Below, piece after piece: positions 45,491-58,160 of a stretch of 64,000 nt of DNA (position 1 is the first letter of the stretch; the number at the start of each line of letters is the position of its first letter). The stretch is from Phyto melanocephala (Eukaryota; Arthropoda; Insecta; Diptera; Rhinophoridae). The position numbers and the translations under genes are program-made. The notes under the pieces were generated by a model. It had not been told where the DNA came from. It did not search any database and worked only from the letters and a program-made list of their open reading frames with translations. The DNA is taken from the NCBI GenBank assembly GCA_941918925.1, contig OW799237.1, positions 16,721,201 to 16,785,200 of the forward strand, written 5' to 3'.

Positions 45491-48053
45491 GCGTTACAGA
45501 CTCACTACTTTGAAAGTAAGTTTTTAATATTTCCCATTTTTTTTGGGCTTATAGCTTCCCACTTTGCAAATGTTATTCTACCTTTTAAAGTCAAAGTAAT
45601 CGTTAGTTTAAATTTAAAGACGCCCAATCTATATAAGATGCATATACGTAATTATCAGGTGGTTCAAGTACAAATATGTTTTAAGTTATTTCGTCACTGA
45701 TAAATTTTTCCTGTTCAAAACATTGACCATCAGTCGGTATTGTACTTCCGGACTCATGTTGTCGTCATCGTAGTGTGCGTATTTGGCTGCAGTAACCGAA
45801 AGTTTACAACTGAATCCAACAACATCGTCTCCCATTATTCTTAATAACTTATTTTTCTTAATAACACGCACTACCATAAAATATAACATACGAGAAATAA
45901 AATGGTAATTCCCTCTGTAAGCGTAAATTAAAAAATGAGGCTACTGAAACACCATCGCCCCAATTAGAATCCACAACTTATATTTGGACCGAAGCAAATG
46001 GGGGGATGTAGTCGGACTTTTGAGCACTATGTGAAGTAATGCTGCTATCAAAACAGCGATGAACATTGGCCGACTTTGAGCTGGTTTAGACATGATAAGA
46101 CTTTTTATACGGTGCTGTTAAAGACCGATTATATCTAAAAAATCCAATAATGACTTAAACATTTAAGGCAAATATCGTTTGATTCATTGAAGAGATATTT
46201 GAACTGAAAGAATAATTAATCCGACGCGGAAGCCAAGAAATGTGAATGAAATTATATTTCTTGAATATTGGGAATATTTGATTTATTTTGTTTGATATGT
46301 CATGGTGTAGCATCTAATATGATCCAGCTTGGTTAACGATATCTTTTTCTCTTGTCTTTAATTTTATTTCTGCAATTATAAATAACAACAACATTTTATT
46401 TTATAATGAAAATCAAAGGAGAGAGTTAGGAGAGTTTAAATGTATGTGACAGTTTGTTTATATGTAAGTACTACAACCAGAGGTTTTAAAAGGTGTGCTG
46501 CTTTCTTGTTCTTTTTTTTAGAAAAAGCTTGTTAATTAAAATCATTGTTAAAGAAATAATTTCATATTCGATCGCTGTGGGGCTTTAGGGAGTATAATTT
46601 AGTATAATTTTCAAAGAGAGAAAGTAAACATGTAATTGGAAACTCATAAATGAAAATGAAATCTTTTAAAATATTTTCAGATTCCAATTTTTGGGTTTTC
46701 AATGAAACAATTAAATATCATAAATTTTTTTCCCGACTGCTGGTTATAAAATTACTTTAACGCAATATATTTTCAGTTCTTCGGCTAATGCTGTCGTGTT
46801 TCTTTCTTAATAACAAACAGCCTGTCTATTTGCTAAGACGGATGAGTGGTGTTTTGGGTTGACGTTGTAAATATTTTTATGTTTCATTCATTCATTGTTG
46901 TCTTTTGCTTCTCAAACATTTTTCTTAATTTTCTTTTCAAAGTTGTAAATTTATTTTTCGTGTTCGGCGAAAAAACCCAAATTATTATACCTTTAACAAA
47001 CATAGCAACAAAAATAGTCTACACGTTATTTCGTTTGTCTTGAAACACTTTTAGTGTTTTGGGGAGACTAGGACATTATTCCCCAGTGACTAATGTTTAG
47101 GTTTATGATACCAACCACATTTACCTAGTCGTGTTTACGATACAAAATTAAAATGCAACAACTTCAATTGGGGTAAAATGAAAATTTCGCATTATGTACA
47201 TGCAACTTTAAGAAAAACTGTGAAATAAATTTTAAAGATGTACGTAAAGGTTTAAAAAATATTCTGAGAAAGCGTGCGTGATAATGAGACAATGGCAACC
47301 TTAATTATAGTTAATTAGAAAATTTAACAGAAATGTTCGATAAGCAAATAATTTCTATTCAAAATATTTAAAAAGATTATTTTCCAAAAATTCTAGATTT
47401 TTTCAAAGACATACTTTGTCAAAGACATCACCAATCAATAATTTTTTCTGAAAAAAAAAACATTAACTTATAATTTTTTTAAAAATTTATTAGAAGCTTA
47501 AAATTTAATAAACCAAATCATTTAATATGCTCTACTAATTGTTCTTGTTGTTTTCAGTTTTGAAAAAGTTTAATTATATTTTAATTTAAAAAAAAAAAAA
47601 AAATCGTTTATTATATTTTTTCAAATCATTTCTGCTAAACCACTATACTTTTTTTTGTTTTACTAGTGGCAACGCTGGCTTTGATTTTTTTTTTTTTATT
47701 TTTCTTGAAAATTTTTATGTAAATTTTGCATATATCTTAAATATTTATTATTGCAAATATTTTATTTTTTTGTTAAATTTCTGGCAATCTGTAATGAGTA
47801 TCTTCAAATCTTATCTGTTTAATTAGTTGTTAGTTACAATATTTTTTATTAATTATGAAAAAACAGTTGAGATACATATGAGCCTTAATTATAAATGTGG
47901 TCTAAGCAAAAATGATTTTATATTTTCTTCACACCATTTTCATGATGTCCAAAATAAAAAAAAACTTATGAATGATTGTTATCATTGGCCATACACCATA
48001 CATAATTTTTGCCCGATTACTTAATCTCGTTAATGTTAAATTTATAGATATAT
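45491..48053. other. Spacer with an orphan hAT-like end
   Basis: A/T-rich. TAGTGGCAACGCTG ending at 47677 looks like the right end of a hAT element (reversed CAGCGTTGCC), but no left end with a matching target duplication was found. No gene recognised. Confidence 0.35.
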
Positions 48054-48290
48054 TGTTTTTATTTATTCGAGCTAAAGATTTTTTTTTTTTTTTTTTTTTT
48101 AAATTTGTTTTTGAACAATTTTAATATTTTAATTAATTGTTATAAATTGTAGAAACTTTCCCTGAAGAAGCTACCCAATGTGGTAGCGAAGTATCGGAAT
48201 AAACAAAATAATTTTTATCAAAAAAAAAGTGATCTTTAGCTCGAATAAATAAAAACAATATATTAATATAAAAAGATCGAAGAAATTTAC
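48054..48290. repeat. Copy of the hammerhead-like inverted repeat family
   Basis: GTTTTTATTTATTCGAGCTA near 48056 recurs inverted near 48234-48256, so part of the element is duplicated in opposite orientation, as in the 36.7-kb palindrome. The right edge, reversed, reads TAAATTTCTTCGATCTTTTT, like the family edge at 36572 and 34101. Confidence 0.65.
48158..48199 (+). other. Hammerhead-ribozyme-like motif, third independent copy
   Basis: Elements in order: stem I TTCC (48158-48161), core CTGAAGA, one extra A, stem II GCTACC-CAATGT-GGTAGC, GAA (48188-48190), GTAT as mini stem III, C at the cleavage position, and GGAA (48196-48199) pairing fully with TTCC. Stem I differs in sequence from the 36.8-kb copy (TTACC/GGTTA) yet still pairs. 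Confidence 0.45.
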
Positions 48291-48486
48291 ATAATAGTTA
48301 AATTTATAGTTACAAATATAGTTAATATTTTTACTATAAGATTAGAAATAAACAAATATTATTTTTGTATTACAAATACTTATTACAAATTAAAAAAAAA
48401 AATTTATTTCTAAAGTAAGGATTTTTATTTCGACATAGAAAGATTTTACAACGAAAACTTCTAGCATCTTTAACCTGAATTGTGGA

Positions 48487-48725
48487 CAGCGTTGCCAGAA
48501 GCTTCGGAGAGATAATCATCACTCTGGTACCTATACTCTGCGACAAGCTGATACAAAACTTTTTTTTTTAAAAAATTGATTGTTGACAAGAATTGTAGAA
48601 AAATTAAAATTCTATAAATAATTTCTTAAAATAAAAATCATCACTTTGGGGAAAAAAATCATAAATCATATTTAAGCAAAAAAAATCATTAAAAATATGA
48701 TAAAATCATGATTATGGTAACGCTG
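48487..48725. mobile_element. hAT-type MITE
   Basis: Ends CAGCGTTGCCAGAAGC and (reversed) CAGCGTTACCATAATC are flanked by a perfect 8-bp target duplication ATTGTGGA (48479-48486 and 48726-48733). 239 bp, non-coding. Confidence 0.85.
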
Positions 48726-48996
48726 ATTGTGGACAAGAATAATAGGTAAAGATGAACCTTTACATTTCGAAAGAAAAAAAGCTATGAAAATCAGGTGTTC
48801 AAATGTATGTATATTTTTTTTTCTCTCTAAATATATATACATACAATATTTCCATATTTGAACTAAAAACATTAAAAAAATGTTTAATAATAAGTTTTAG
48901 TACTATTATTAAGTCTAAAATAATTTATTACTATTTTTATTAGCACTTAAAGTTTATACTAAATTATTTGAAGACATTTTTCCTAACACTGACAAT

Positions 48997-50082
48997 CATA
49001 GCTGCCAGATAAAATAGGGGCAAAATCGTCTAATTTGGGAGAAAAAATCGTCAAATAGTTTACTCAAATCGTCATAAAAACGTCAAAATAAAAAAACGCA
49101 TTTTTCAAAACAAAACATTTTTTATTAAATGCATAAATAACAAACTTTTTAAATCCAGAGATATCAATGGTTTTATTAGACCCTTTTAAGTTAAGAACAT
49201 GACAATAAATATAATACAATTTAGAATTAATTTCGAAAAATAAATATAAATATGTATATAAATACAAAAAATAATAAATAATGAATTGGCTGCATCTAAT
49301 TCAGACTAATTAACAAATAATTATAATCATTTCTTTCTAAAGTTTCTACCGATTAAGGTAGTTTTAGGCAAGCGTAAGACGAGCACAACGCCAAAATAAA
49401 CTACATCGTTTCGCTTTTCAGCCCATAAATTTGTTTCTGGATCTGCAAACCAGTCTTCCTTAATTTTCTTCTTCCTGTTGGTTACCTGTGAAAAACACTA
49501 TTAAAATTTCATTTTAGCTACTACAAAGTTTTGTATAAAAAATGGATAAAATTTCTACTTACAGAGGAAGAGCTGCTAGAATTTTCATCATCTTGGTTAT
49601 ATATTGAAAATATAATGTTGGATTTTTAAGATTTAAATGTATAATTAAAAAAACTTACCATTTTTTTAAAGTATTTAAGCATATTAATTTGTCACTTAAA
49701 TAATTTAAATAAATTTACTTAAAAAACTAAAATTGTTTTAAACGCATTTCCAAATTTATATTTTTTCATGTTGTAGGTATCAGTTGATATAATGTGGCAT
49801 ATACTATGTTAAAAATTTACAAAGTGGAAAAATTACCCACACAAACACATTAAATAATGATCGATGTATCTCTTTCACTCTGTTCTATTATTAATAACAT
49901 AAAAAACCGTTACAAATTATTTTTATTTAGTTTAAGGTTGATATAAAAGTAATGAAAAATGTTGCAAACTTGAATTCTTGAAAATCGTCAAAAACATAGC
50001 ATAAATCGTCAAATCGTCAACACTTAATTTTAGCACGTAAAATCGTCAAAATGACGATAAATCGTCTAATCTGGCAGCTATG
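48997..50082 (-). mobile_element. hAT element with transposase N-terminal traces
   Basis: Perfect 14-bp terminal inverted repeats CATAGCTGCCAGAT are flanked by a perfect 8-bp target duplication CTGACAAT (48989-48996 and 50083-50090). On the minus strand, exon-like frames around 49620-49330 read QDDENSSSSS up to a GTAAG, then after a TTTTCACAG acceptor read TNRKKKIKEDWFADPETNLW. This is like the start of hAT-family transposases. AAATCGTC motifs repeat near both ends. The rest of the transposase is absent in 1086 bp. Confidence 0.88.
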
Positions 50083-50520
50083 CTGACAATACGTAAGATC
50101 TAAAAGTGGACAGACATACTTATATTAAAAACATTTGTAAAAAAAGTGCTAAGCTAGCACTTTATATTAAAAGTTTAGGACTAATTTAAAAAAAGTGCTA
50201 AATCTAGCAATAAAAGGGAAACACTGATTTTAATATATAATTCAAAGGTTGTTTTGCCGAGTTGGTATCTTAATCTATCCATCTGGATATCTGTAGACCT
50301 CTGGATACTGATAGCAATAGAATTTCAGTTTCGTTACCATTTAAAAATTAAGTAATTTCAAAGTTTAAAAATGCATTATTAAAATAAAATCATTTTTAAA
50401 TTCATCTGATTGTAGGAGCGATGGGAACTTATTATATTTTTTATCAAAATTTATAATTTTGAAGCATTAAATAGAATTAAAAAAAAAATAAACAATTAAA
50501 ACCCTTTTTTTGATTTTTTT

Positions 50521-50579
50521 TATAACGGGCCTTTTCCTCGCTTAGGTGCTTTTTGAAAATTCAAAGTTGACAACGCTGC
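50521..50579. mobile_element. End fragment of the 54506-type hAT family
   Basis: Reversed, it reads CAGCGTTGTCAACTTTGAAT and TTTCAAAAAGCACC, closely matching the left end of the element at 54506. The other end and target duplication were not found. Confidence 0.6.
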
Positions 50580-51383
50580 TTTATACAGTCGTTTCGATTA
50601 TTTTATTTCAAAAATAGAAATCGAGTAATAACGTGTTTTTTAAAAATGCCGTGGCTTACGAAATACCGGATTGTTGAAGCCAATATAAAAGTAATTTTGC
50701 AATTAACTAAATACATAAAGTTAGTTGCGACAACCGATCGATTTAGGGACCAATCAATCTGCCACTATAAAAAAATTTTCTTTATATATGGTATTCTGAA
50801 ATTTATTATTAAAAGTTCTCGGTCTATAGGCCGTCAGTTCAGCCACAAATCCCAGACAGGAGCAACCCCGTCGGAACCGTGGGAGCGATTGTAATCAAGA
50901 GAGATCATAATCCTGAATCATCACACGACCTTTTTTAATAGGGTAGAACGTCAGTTCTTACCGCTACTAACGACAAATTTTCGACAGCAAAAAACTTTTT
51001 TAAGTGCCTTGACTAGTACAAACTGAATGAGAATTAAATGAAAAACAAATCCAAAAGATACACAAAAAAAAAGAAAAATATCAACAAGTTTACCGAATGA
51101 CTGATAAACAAATAACCAAAACACATGGTTCTGCTTACACACACACACTATATGTACGTATACCTCAAAATGACGTCAAGATTTATTTTATTTAACTTTA
51201 TAGGTACTCAGCTAGTAACCAGGGTAAACTGTGTAGCTGTACACATTTGATGTATAATGTGAATTTGTTAGTTAAAGAATGTTTATGAATTTTTTATGAT
51301 TTATTATAAAACCGACAAAGTTACATTTAGTTAAAATTTGTTAAGTATATAAATAGAAGTGCAAATTACAAATAAAAAAGTTC
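50580..51383. other. Spacer, nothing recognised
   Basis: Somewhat less A/T-rich around 50640-50900, where a plus-strand frame (50646-50894) has no recognisable domain. Confidence 0.35.
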
Positions 51384-51455
51384 TTCCCATACCGGGAATC
51401 GAACCCGGGCCTTCTGGGTGAAAGCCAGATATCCTAGCCACTAGACCATATGGGA
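51384..51455 (-). tRNA. tRNA-Glu (TTC)
   Basis: The 72-nt minus-strand cloverleaf has acceptor TCCCATA pairing with TATGGGA, discriminator A, an anticodon loop carrying TTC on a CTGG/CCAG stem, and T arm CCGGG-TTCGATT-CCCGG. It decodes GAA. TTTTTT follows shortly downstream on the minus strand. It is the only TTC isoacceptor in the window. Confidence 0.95.
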
Positions 51456-52434
51456 TATATTTTATTTGGTGTAAAATTTGTAAAATAAGCGTATATTTAA
51501 ATTGCCTCTTGTTAGTTGACGTTTAATATTGTATTAATGGCACTGTAGTACAACGTTAGTGTAGCACTAAGAGAACTTGTTTGTTTCTATGTTAATGCGT
51601 AGTATTATTTGTGTTATAATTGGATAGCTTTTATTTTTGTTTGTTTTTTAATAATTTTTAAATTTATTAATAAACAATCATAGCATACAGTCACAGAAAA
51701 TAGATTTTAACGTTGGAAACGAAATCCGTTGATATATGTAGGTTTATAAATTGTATTTAAAACAGAAAGAGACAACACTATGTTATTACTAACTACAGAC
51801 CATGAGTGATTATCAAATTTAGACGTTGGATATGTCAAAAATTTTGTGGGTGTTTAGAAAATGTGATAGTATGGAAAAAATGCACATTTGTGATAGATTT
51901 TTTGGCAAGGGTGTCGATAGTTTTTTTTTTTTTTTTTTTTTTGAAATTTTCATAAATAAGTATTTCTGAGCGATCAGAGTAGCTTTTTGTAAAAAGTTTA
52001 ACAAGTGAAATGAAACGAAAATAACAAAAAAAATAGTTCTATAATTTTCAACTATGTATTCATTTACAGAAAATAAAATAATTTCTATATATAATGTGCT
52101 TAAGAACAGTTTAGACAATAATATAATAGACTATTTAATAATATAATAAGTAGTAAGATTTCAATTCGATTTTGTAGAAACAAAATGTAATCCGTAGTCA
52201 AGAAAAATAGAGCATAAGTATAATGCAATTTTTTTTGCGTTTACACTATTAGTGTGAAGTAGAATCAAAGTAAAACGATTTAGAAAAAAAAAAAACAACT
52301 AAGAATCTGATTAACACAAAACATTATAATCGCGACTACAAAAAATATTAAAAACTATTTAATATTATTAAAAAAATTAATTAATTAAATAAGGCGTTTT
52401 GCATTTCTTACAAAAGTAAAATTTTAGTCTTATT
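51456..52434. other. Spacer, nothing recognised
   Basis: A/T-rich with a T run at about 51921-51942. No gene found. Confidence 0.4.
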
Positions 52435-54104
52435 CCCAGCCTGCAAAATTGTCCGACATCTGTAAGATGTCTGTAAAGGTGAATTCACCCATTTGTTCTG
52501 AACAAAATTTTTTCCGGAGAATAACATTTTTTACTGAGAGTTTTCTGCAGAACGATTCACCCATTTAAGAAAATTTGTCCGAAAAAACAAAGCTGCCATA
52601 TAATATAAAAATGCAAACAGTTGTACAAAGTGGCAGCACCGCTAGCAAACTATGTAAATAAATACAAATGTAAATTATTTTATTTAAATATATGTGAAGA
52701 AAATGTCGGATAGAAGAAAACTAAAATTATTATTTTTAATTAAGTGCATAAAGTCAATTTGTTTGCAAAAGAAATTTATAAAAAAAATCGAAAATAAAAT
52801 GAGTCGCAGTGAGAAAAACCCTGTTTTAAATAATTATTTTTGTATGCACTATTGCTCATGTCATACAAACATTCTCTTCCTGTTTTTTTTAATTCTTCTA
52901 TTAATTTTTGAGCAATATTTTCATTAAGTTTCATTTTAATTGTTAATTTTCGGCAAAAACAATTTTTGTATAATAAATGTACTGACACTGTGTGATGTGG
53001 CAACCAAATTCAATTTTCATGTAAATATTGAAAAAAGTGGCATCCCAATTCAGTTTCTTCTGAACAAGAATTAAAATTAAACCAATTCAAGAAAAATCTT
53101 TCTGAACAAAATAATCTCTCTCTCTCTCAAAAGTAAAACATCAAACTCAATATAAAAAAAATTTGTTCTGAACTAAAATTTTATGGGTGAATCCAGCTTA
53201 AGAAATGTCGGCAAACAAGTAAGAATTCTGTACGAATTCTGTCAGACTTCTGACCGCCAAATATATGAAGTGGTTGACACGAATTCTGGCAGACATGTCG
53301 TGGGAAATTCTGAGTTTTTTACCGACGTGTCTGATAGAAAAAGCAGGGAAAATTCTGATTTATTACACGACATTCGTATGGATTTCTGACAAATTTCTGA
53401 AAGTTTATCGGATGTAATTCTAACCGATTAATCGTACAGATTTCTTAAAGAAATCTGAAATATTAATAAAATTAAAACTCAGTTTTATGTTATATTTTTT
53501 TATTCATTTAATTTATTACTTAATTACATATATTCATATACATTATTTTTAAATATATTAAGCTAACTTGAAAATCCAAAAACGCATCTTTTTTAATATT
53601 TTTCCGAAAAGCCTGCTCTGACACTTTTTTTTATATATATTGTTCCTTAATCACAAAACACTCACTTACTATTTTACTTTCAAACTTTTCTAACAAACCA
53701 ATAAGTTAATTTTTTTTAAATCGCCTATTTTGTTGCACTTTATGACATAAATAAACAATTTGTGAAACAAACAAAAAAGATTACAAAATTGGTACAGGCA
53801 AAAAATTCAGTTTTAATTTGTGAAGAAAAAAAAAAAACAAAAAATCCTAAACAAAAGGAATAAAAACAACTTAGACATTTCTGTACGAAATCAGTCAGAT
53901 ATCTATCAGACATGTCGGTAAACAAAAAAGAATAAAATCCCTTCGAAACACAGTACGAAATCAGTCAGAAATCTATCAGACGTGTCGTACATTAAACTTC
54001 CCAGACATGTCTTACAGAAATCTTTACGAAATGTCCGTAAAAAAAGTCAGATATTTGTAAGACTTGTCTGATTCAGACATTGTCGTACTTTTGTGCAGGC
54101 TGGG
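52435..54104. mobile_element. DNA transposon with subterminal repeats, split by a nested MITE
   Basis: Ends CCCAGCCTGCA / TGCAGGCTGGG are inverted repeats. Inside, CTGTACGAAATCAGTCAGAT (53881) and AGTACGAAATCAGTCAGAAA (53952) are parts of a tandem repeat of about 70 bp with TATCAGACATGTCGG-like cores. Reversed versions occur near 53203-53400. The superfamily is not clear. A second element occupies 52477-53198. Confidence 0.7.
52477..53198. mobile_element. Nested MITE, TAA target duplication
   Basis: Ends AGGTGAATTCACCC and (reversed) AGCTGGATTCACCC form a 14-bp inverted repeat with two mismatches, followed by similar TTGTTCTGAAC / TTAGTTCAGAAC sequence. TAA flanks both sides (52474-52476 and 53199-53201), as in PIF/Harbinger-type MITEs. 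A short CT microsatellite lies near 53116. No recognisable protein. Confidence 0.72.
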
Positions 54105-54505
54105 ATTCTTTTTCTTTTGTTTTTGAATGTGTTTGATGAATAAAACAATTTATGGTGTTTGAAGTTTAACAAAAGCTACAAAAACAACAAGCAATTTTAT
54201 TTTAAACTGTTTAACACTAGGAAAAAATATACATGTTGTTGTTGTAATTGTTGTATAATTACTAGCACACCTTTAACGTGTTTGCCGATGATTACTTTAA
54301 AAAACACCTCTGTATAATAAAATGTTTCATTTTCAAAACGATTTAAAAAAATAAAAAATACGTTCCGCTTCTCAAAATTTTCATCCTTTTTTTTCTCATA
54401 TTTTCTTCTAGTGATTTTACACTACACAGAAAAAATTAAATTTCTGATTCAATAAAGAAATTTAGAGAACCAAATATGATATTTGTTTGAATGAGGACCT
54501 ATCAC

Positions 54506-56157
54506 CAGCGTTGTCAACTTTAAAATTTCAAAAAGCACCATAACCCAGGAAAAAACGCGTCATTCTCAAAAAAAAAGCACTAAATTTATAATTTGTAAAT
54601 TATTTTTTTATTTATTTAATAAAATTATACATTTATATAAATTTCTTTGCAAATAAGACATTTTTAAATGAATATCAGAATAAATAACAAAAAAAATTTA
54701 CAAAAATTAAACAACGAATATCTTTTAGTCAGTCAGTACAGATTTACATAGATACATATATTTATATGTAAATAAAAATAAACAAAAAATATTTAAATAT
54801 TTAAAAATATTTAATTATTAAAGTAATTATCAATTCACAATATATCACAGGAGTGATGCATTGTAAGAAATTTATTTCAACATTTAGAAAAAATTACGAC
54901 AGGATTATTATTATTATTATTATACTTTATTAGAATTTATAATGAATTATAAACCTAATATTAAACAAGGATAAGAGCACTAGCTGCTTTGGCTATCGGC
55001 TAATTAATTTCCATACCTGATGCATTTAAACGACGTTTAATAAACCTATGTGAATTTGTTGTACAAAATATTAAAGAAATTATTCACCAAATAAGTACAA
55101 CTATTATTTAATATTTAAATATTTTTATGTTACATATTAGAGTAATTAAATAGAACTATTTCTAACTAAAAATTATGAAAAATTTTAATAAACTTGCAGT
55201 TTAATAATTCGATTAGGATTTAAGCTTTTCTCTGTGTAAATAATATCAAATATCAATGTTAAAGTCAATTATTTCTTCATTATTATCACTATCATCTGGC
55301 CACAACATAGTCTTAATTTCAAATTGTAATGCTTTATAAATATCATTGCTATTAATCAGAATATTTACTTCATCAGCTATTTGGTAGGTTTCGCAACAGG
55401 AATTTTCCCGTTTAAGCCCATTTTTAATGCGAAGTAAGGCATTAACTGAATTTAAAGACATTCGGTTGTGAATTTTAGATTTAAACACATTCATGGGAGC
55501 GACAAAAGTTTAACGTTTAAGTTTAATGCTTCAAAGGGATTTAAGTTAACTGCATCTTTGTACGATTTAACTTCAATCCAAAAATCGAGTGGATTCAATA
55601 TTTTGCCATTGGTAACGGTAAAATATCTTCTTTTGTATGTGATAAAACATTTCTAACATTAATTATGTTAATTTTACTCAAAATTTCAAGGTTTTCTGGT
55701 AAAATTTTTAAACGTTTAAAGTTGTGAGACGCTAAAAGTTTGCTTTAAGGTTTAATCATTTATAAGATGATCTCAAAAGAAAGAGGAATTTCTTTTATTC
55801 ACATTCACCTCAAATGCATATACATATGTATAAAGTTAGACATTTTGAAACAAAAACTTTCTGGGCAATCAATTATCTTATAAATAATTAAATTTTTAGT
55901 GTAATATTATTTTCTTACCGAGTTGCATGTAATTGTACTATAAGTTACATTTTGGTAGTATGTATATAAATTTACACTTACAAAAAATTTTTTTCAATTA
56001 ATTAATTTGAATTTTAGTGTTTGGTGTCACCGAAATAAAAAGAAAATCACTAAAAACTAAAAAAAAAAATCACCAAGCACTGACTCACAATTTTTTCGCT
56101 TTCTAAATGTTAAAAATCACCAAAAACGGTGATAAAATCACCGAGTTGACAACGCTG
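54506..56157 (-). mobile_element. hAT element, defective
   Basis: The 14-bp terminal inverted repeats CAGCGTTGTCAACT are flanked by a perfect 8-bp target duplication CCTATCAC (54498-54505 and 56158-56165). A transposase C-terminal remnant lies on the minus strand at 55246-55494. A fragment of the same family lies at 50521-50579. Confidence 0.92.
55246..55494 (-). pseudogene. hAT transposase C-terminal remnant
   Basis: The 82-residue frame has SKIHNRMSLNSVNALLRIKN (residues 6-25), then GLKRENSCCETYQIADEVN. It resembles the dimerisation region of hAT transposases (K..RNRM...LNALL.IK.GL.R...C...Y), followed by an acidic tail DDSDNNEEI. The upstream catalytic part is not open. It lies within, and in the expected orientation for, the hAT element at 54506-56157. 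Confidence 0.65.
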
Positions 56158-56811
56158 CCTATCACTAAATTTGTAAATTCAAACAAAAAAAAAACTTATT
56201 TTCTTTCCAATACAGTTTTATGTTTGAATCTGTAAAATTTTTTATTAAAATATTTCCGACTTTTAAACAAATTATTAACAGAAACAAATAAAAAGTTTAT
56301 TGAAACAATTTCCGATTTTCAAGCAAATTGTTAACAGAAAGAAATAAAAACTTTATTGAAAAAATTTACAACATTTTTTAATTCAAGAATATTTTAAAAA
56401 AATATTTATTTAATTCAGACAAAAATTTCAGAGAATCAATCAATGACAAGCTAGTTAAAATCGCAAAGAAATATTTAATCAAAGAGAATTATTTAATTAA
56501 TAAAAATAGACGTATGACACACAAAACAAGAAAAAAGCTTCTTCAAAGTGTTGTATCAAACTAAAATATTTAAGTCTACAGTATCTTTAACCAAATAAGA
56601 ATTATAAAATTAATTATAGAAATAACAAACAATGAAGACGCACACTAACTGCAAATAAAAAAACTTAATTTGTTGTTTTAGCATATGTGTTCAACTAAGG
56701 AAATAATCAAACAAAAAATTATTTGAAACAATTAAAATATTAATAGAAATTGAAATTAAATCTAGGCAAACGATTGTTTAAAAATATTTTATCTATAATT
56801 TTTTCTGTGTA

Positions 56812-57910
56812 ATCTACTTTGTTCATTCTACTTGTATTATAGTCTAAGCTGGCCTTTAAAAATTAATCTTTTGGTTAACGTCATTTACTTAAGCAAAAAG
56901 TGAAACTAATGGCAAGTTTCTTTCACACATAAAACTCAACTTTTTGATAACTTTTAACAGTAGTTTAAGCTAGCGCATGCCTTATATATAGACCCCAATA
57001 ATTTCTTTCGAAAATTATGAAAATAATTAGCAATTTAATAATTAACTATAATTAAAAATAAAACTACCATTTGAAATTGAAATTGCATATCCTGAAATAT
57101 TTAAAATTTTAATTGAAAATACCATTTTAAGTTACATAATCACGTGATTAATTTGCCTAAAATCTAACTCTTTCACTAAAACTTTAACGACACAGAATAA
57201 TACTTACAGGATAAAAAATAATAAAACTTGCATGCCAGTACAATATTACATATTTGAAATCACAAATAATTTGTATAAGTTTTTTTTCCCCATCTATGCC
57301 TTAATATACATAGAAAATACAACAAAGGAATTTTAAAAGGGTAGAGAGTAAAGGAGTACGTGGAATATATGCTGATTGTTACTTTAAAAAAACGAATAAC
57401 TAGGGGTTTGTAAAAAGAAGGTGGGTAAATTTACGAAGGAGTTAAATATGAAACAAATTAAAGAGTGTAAGCCAGCAAGTACATATGTTTGTAATATTTA
57501 TTTATACAGCTGTTGTTAGTTGATAAAACAAATAAGATTTACTAACATTACATGTTGGAGGTTGTACATTGTTTGGTTAAAGGGGTTTGGAAACAATAAC
57601 GCATTAGAGAAATACCTCAAAAAATATTGTTAAGCATTGAACACTGAAGCAGTTATTTCAGACAGTAGTAATATTTTAAAATCATTATAATCACTCATAA
57701 TAAAATAATCCAACAGTTATCTTCTTTTAGGATTATTTATTGGATTTGAATATGTTTTTTTAAATTAAAAAAAAATTCCAATAGTGTAACAACATATTTT
57801 CTATAAATGGAGAAAGTTTTAAACAAATTAATAAAAATATTAATTATAAATTTATAATAAAAAGAAAGATTTTCTATGAAAGTAAAATTATGTAATAAAC
57901 AATTTTTAAA
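56812..57910. other. Spacer, nothing recognised
   Basis: A/T-rich, no features. Confidence 0.4.
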
Positions 57911-58160
57911 TTAATATTTAAAATTTTATTTAGGCTTGAGTTCATATTAACATTCTTATTGTTACAAAGAATTTTTTTTTTTTAATTGTGATATATGAAA
58001 GAATAATCTGTAAAATTATATATTTTTTTACCTACACTTAAAAATATAATTTTTCAGATTATTCTTTAACAAGTCACAGTTAAAAAAAATAAAAAAAAAA
58101 TTCTTTGTTACAATAAGAATGTTAATATTAACTCAAGCCTAAATTAAAATTTAAATATAA
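57911..58160. mobile_element. Foldback MITE with about 100-bp arms
   Basis: The left arm reads TTATTTAGGCTTGAGTTCAT, ATTAACATTCTTATTG, then ACAAAGAATT. The right arm reversed reads TTAATTTAGGCTTGAGTTAA, ATTAACATTCTTATTG, then ACAAAGAATT. Pairing continues to AAGAATAATCTG. Only about 30 bp lie between the arms. Non-coding. Confidence 0.85.

Larger units (their letters stand above)
54423..56811. mobile_element. MITE-like element split by a hAT insertion
   Basis: TACACAGAAAAAATTA at 54423 and its reverse complement ending at 56811 are terminal inverted repeats of about 16 bp. Without the hAT element at 54506-56157 and its duplicated target, it would be about 730 bp. Repeated TTTATTGAAAAAATTT-like motifs lie inside. 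No coding content or confirmed target duplication. Confidence 0.55.

Noticed and set aside
34980..48199. Calling the three motifs proven hammerhead ribozymes
   Set aside because: The extra nucleotide between CTGANGA and stem II departs from the canonical core, so they are reported only as hammerhead-like.
50130..50229. Possible hAT end, reversed CAGTGTTTCCC, at 50229
   Set aside because: No matching opposite end or target duplication was found, so it is not listed as an element.
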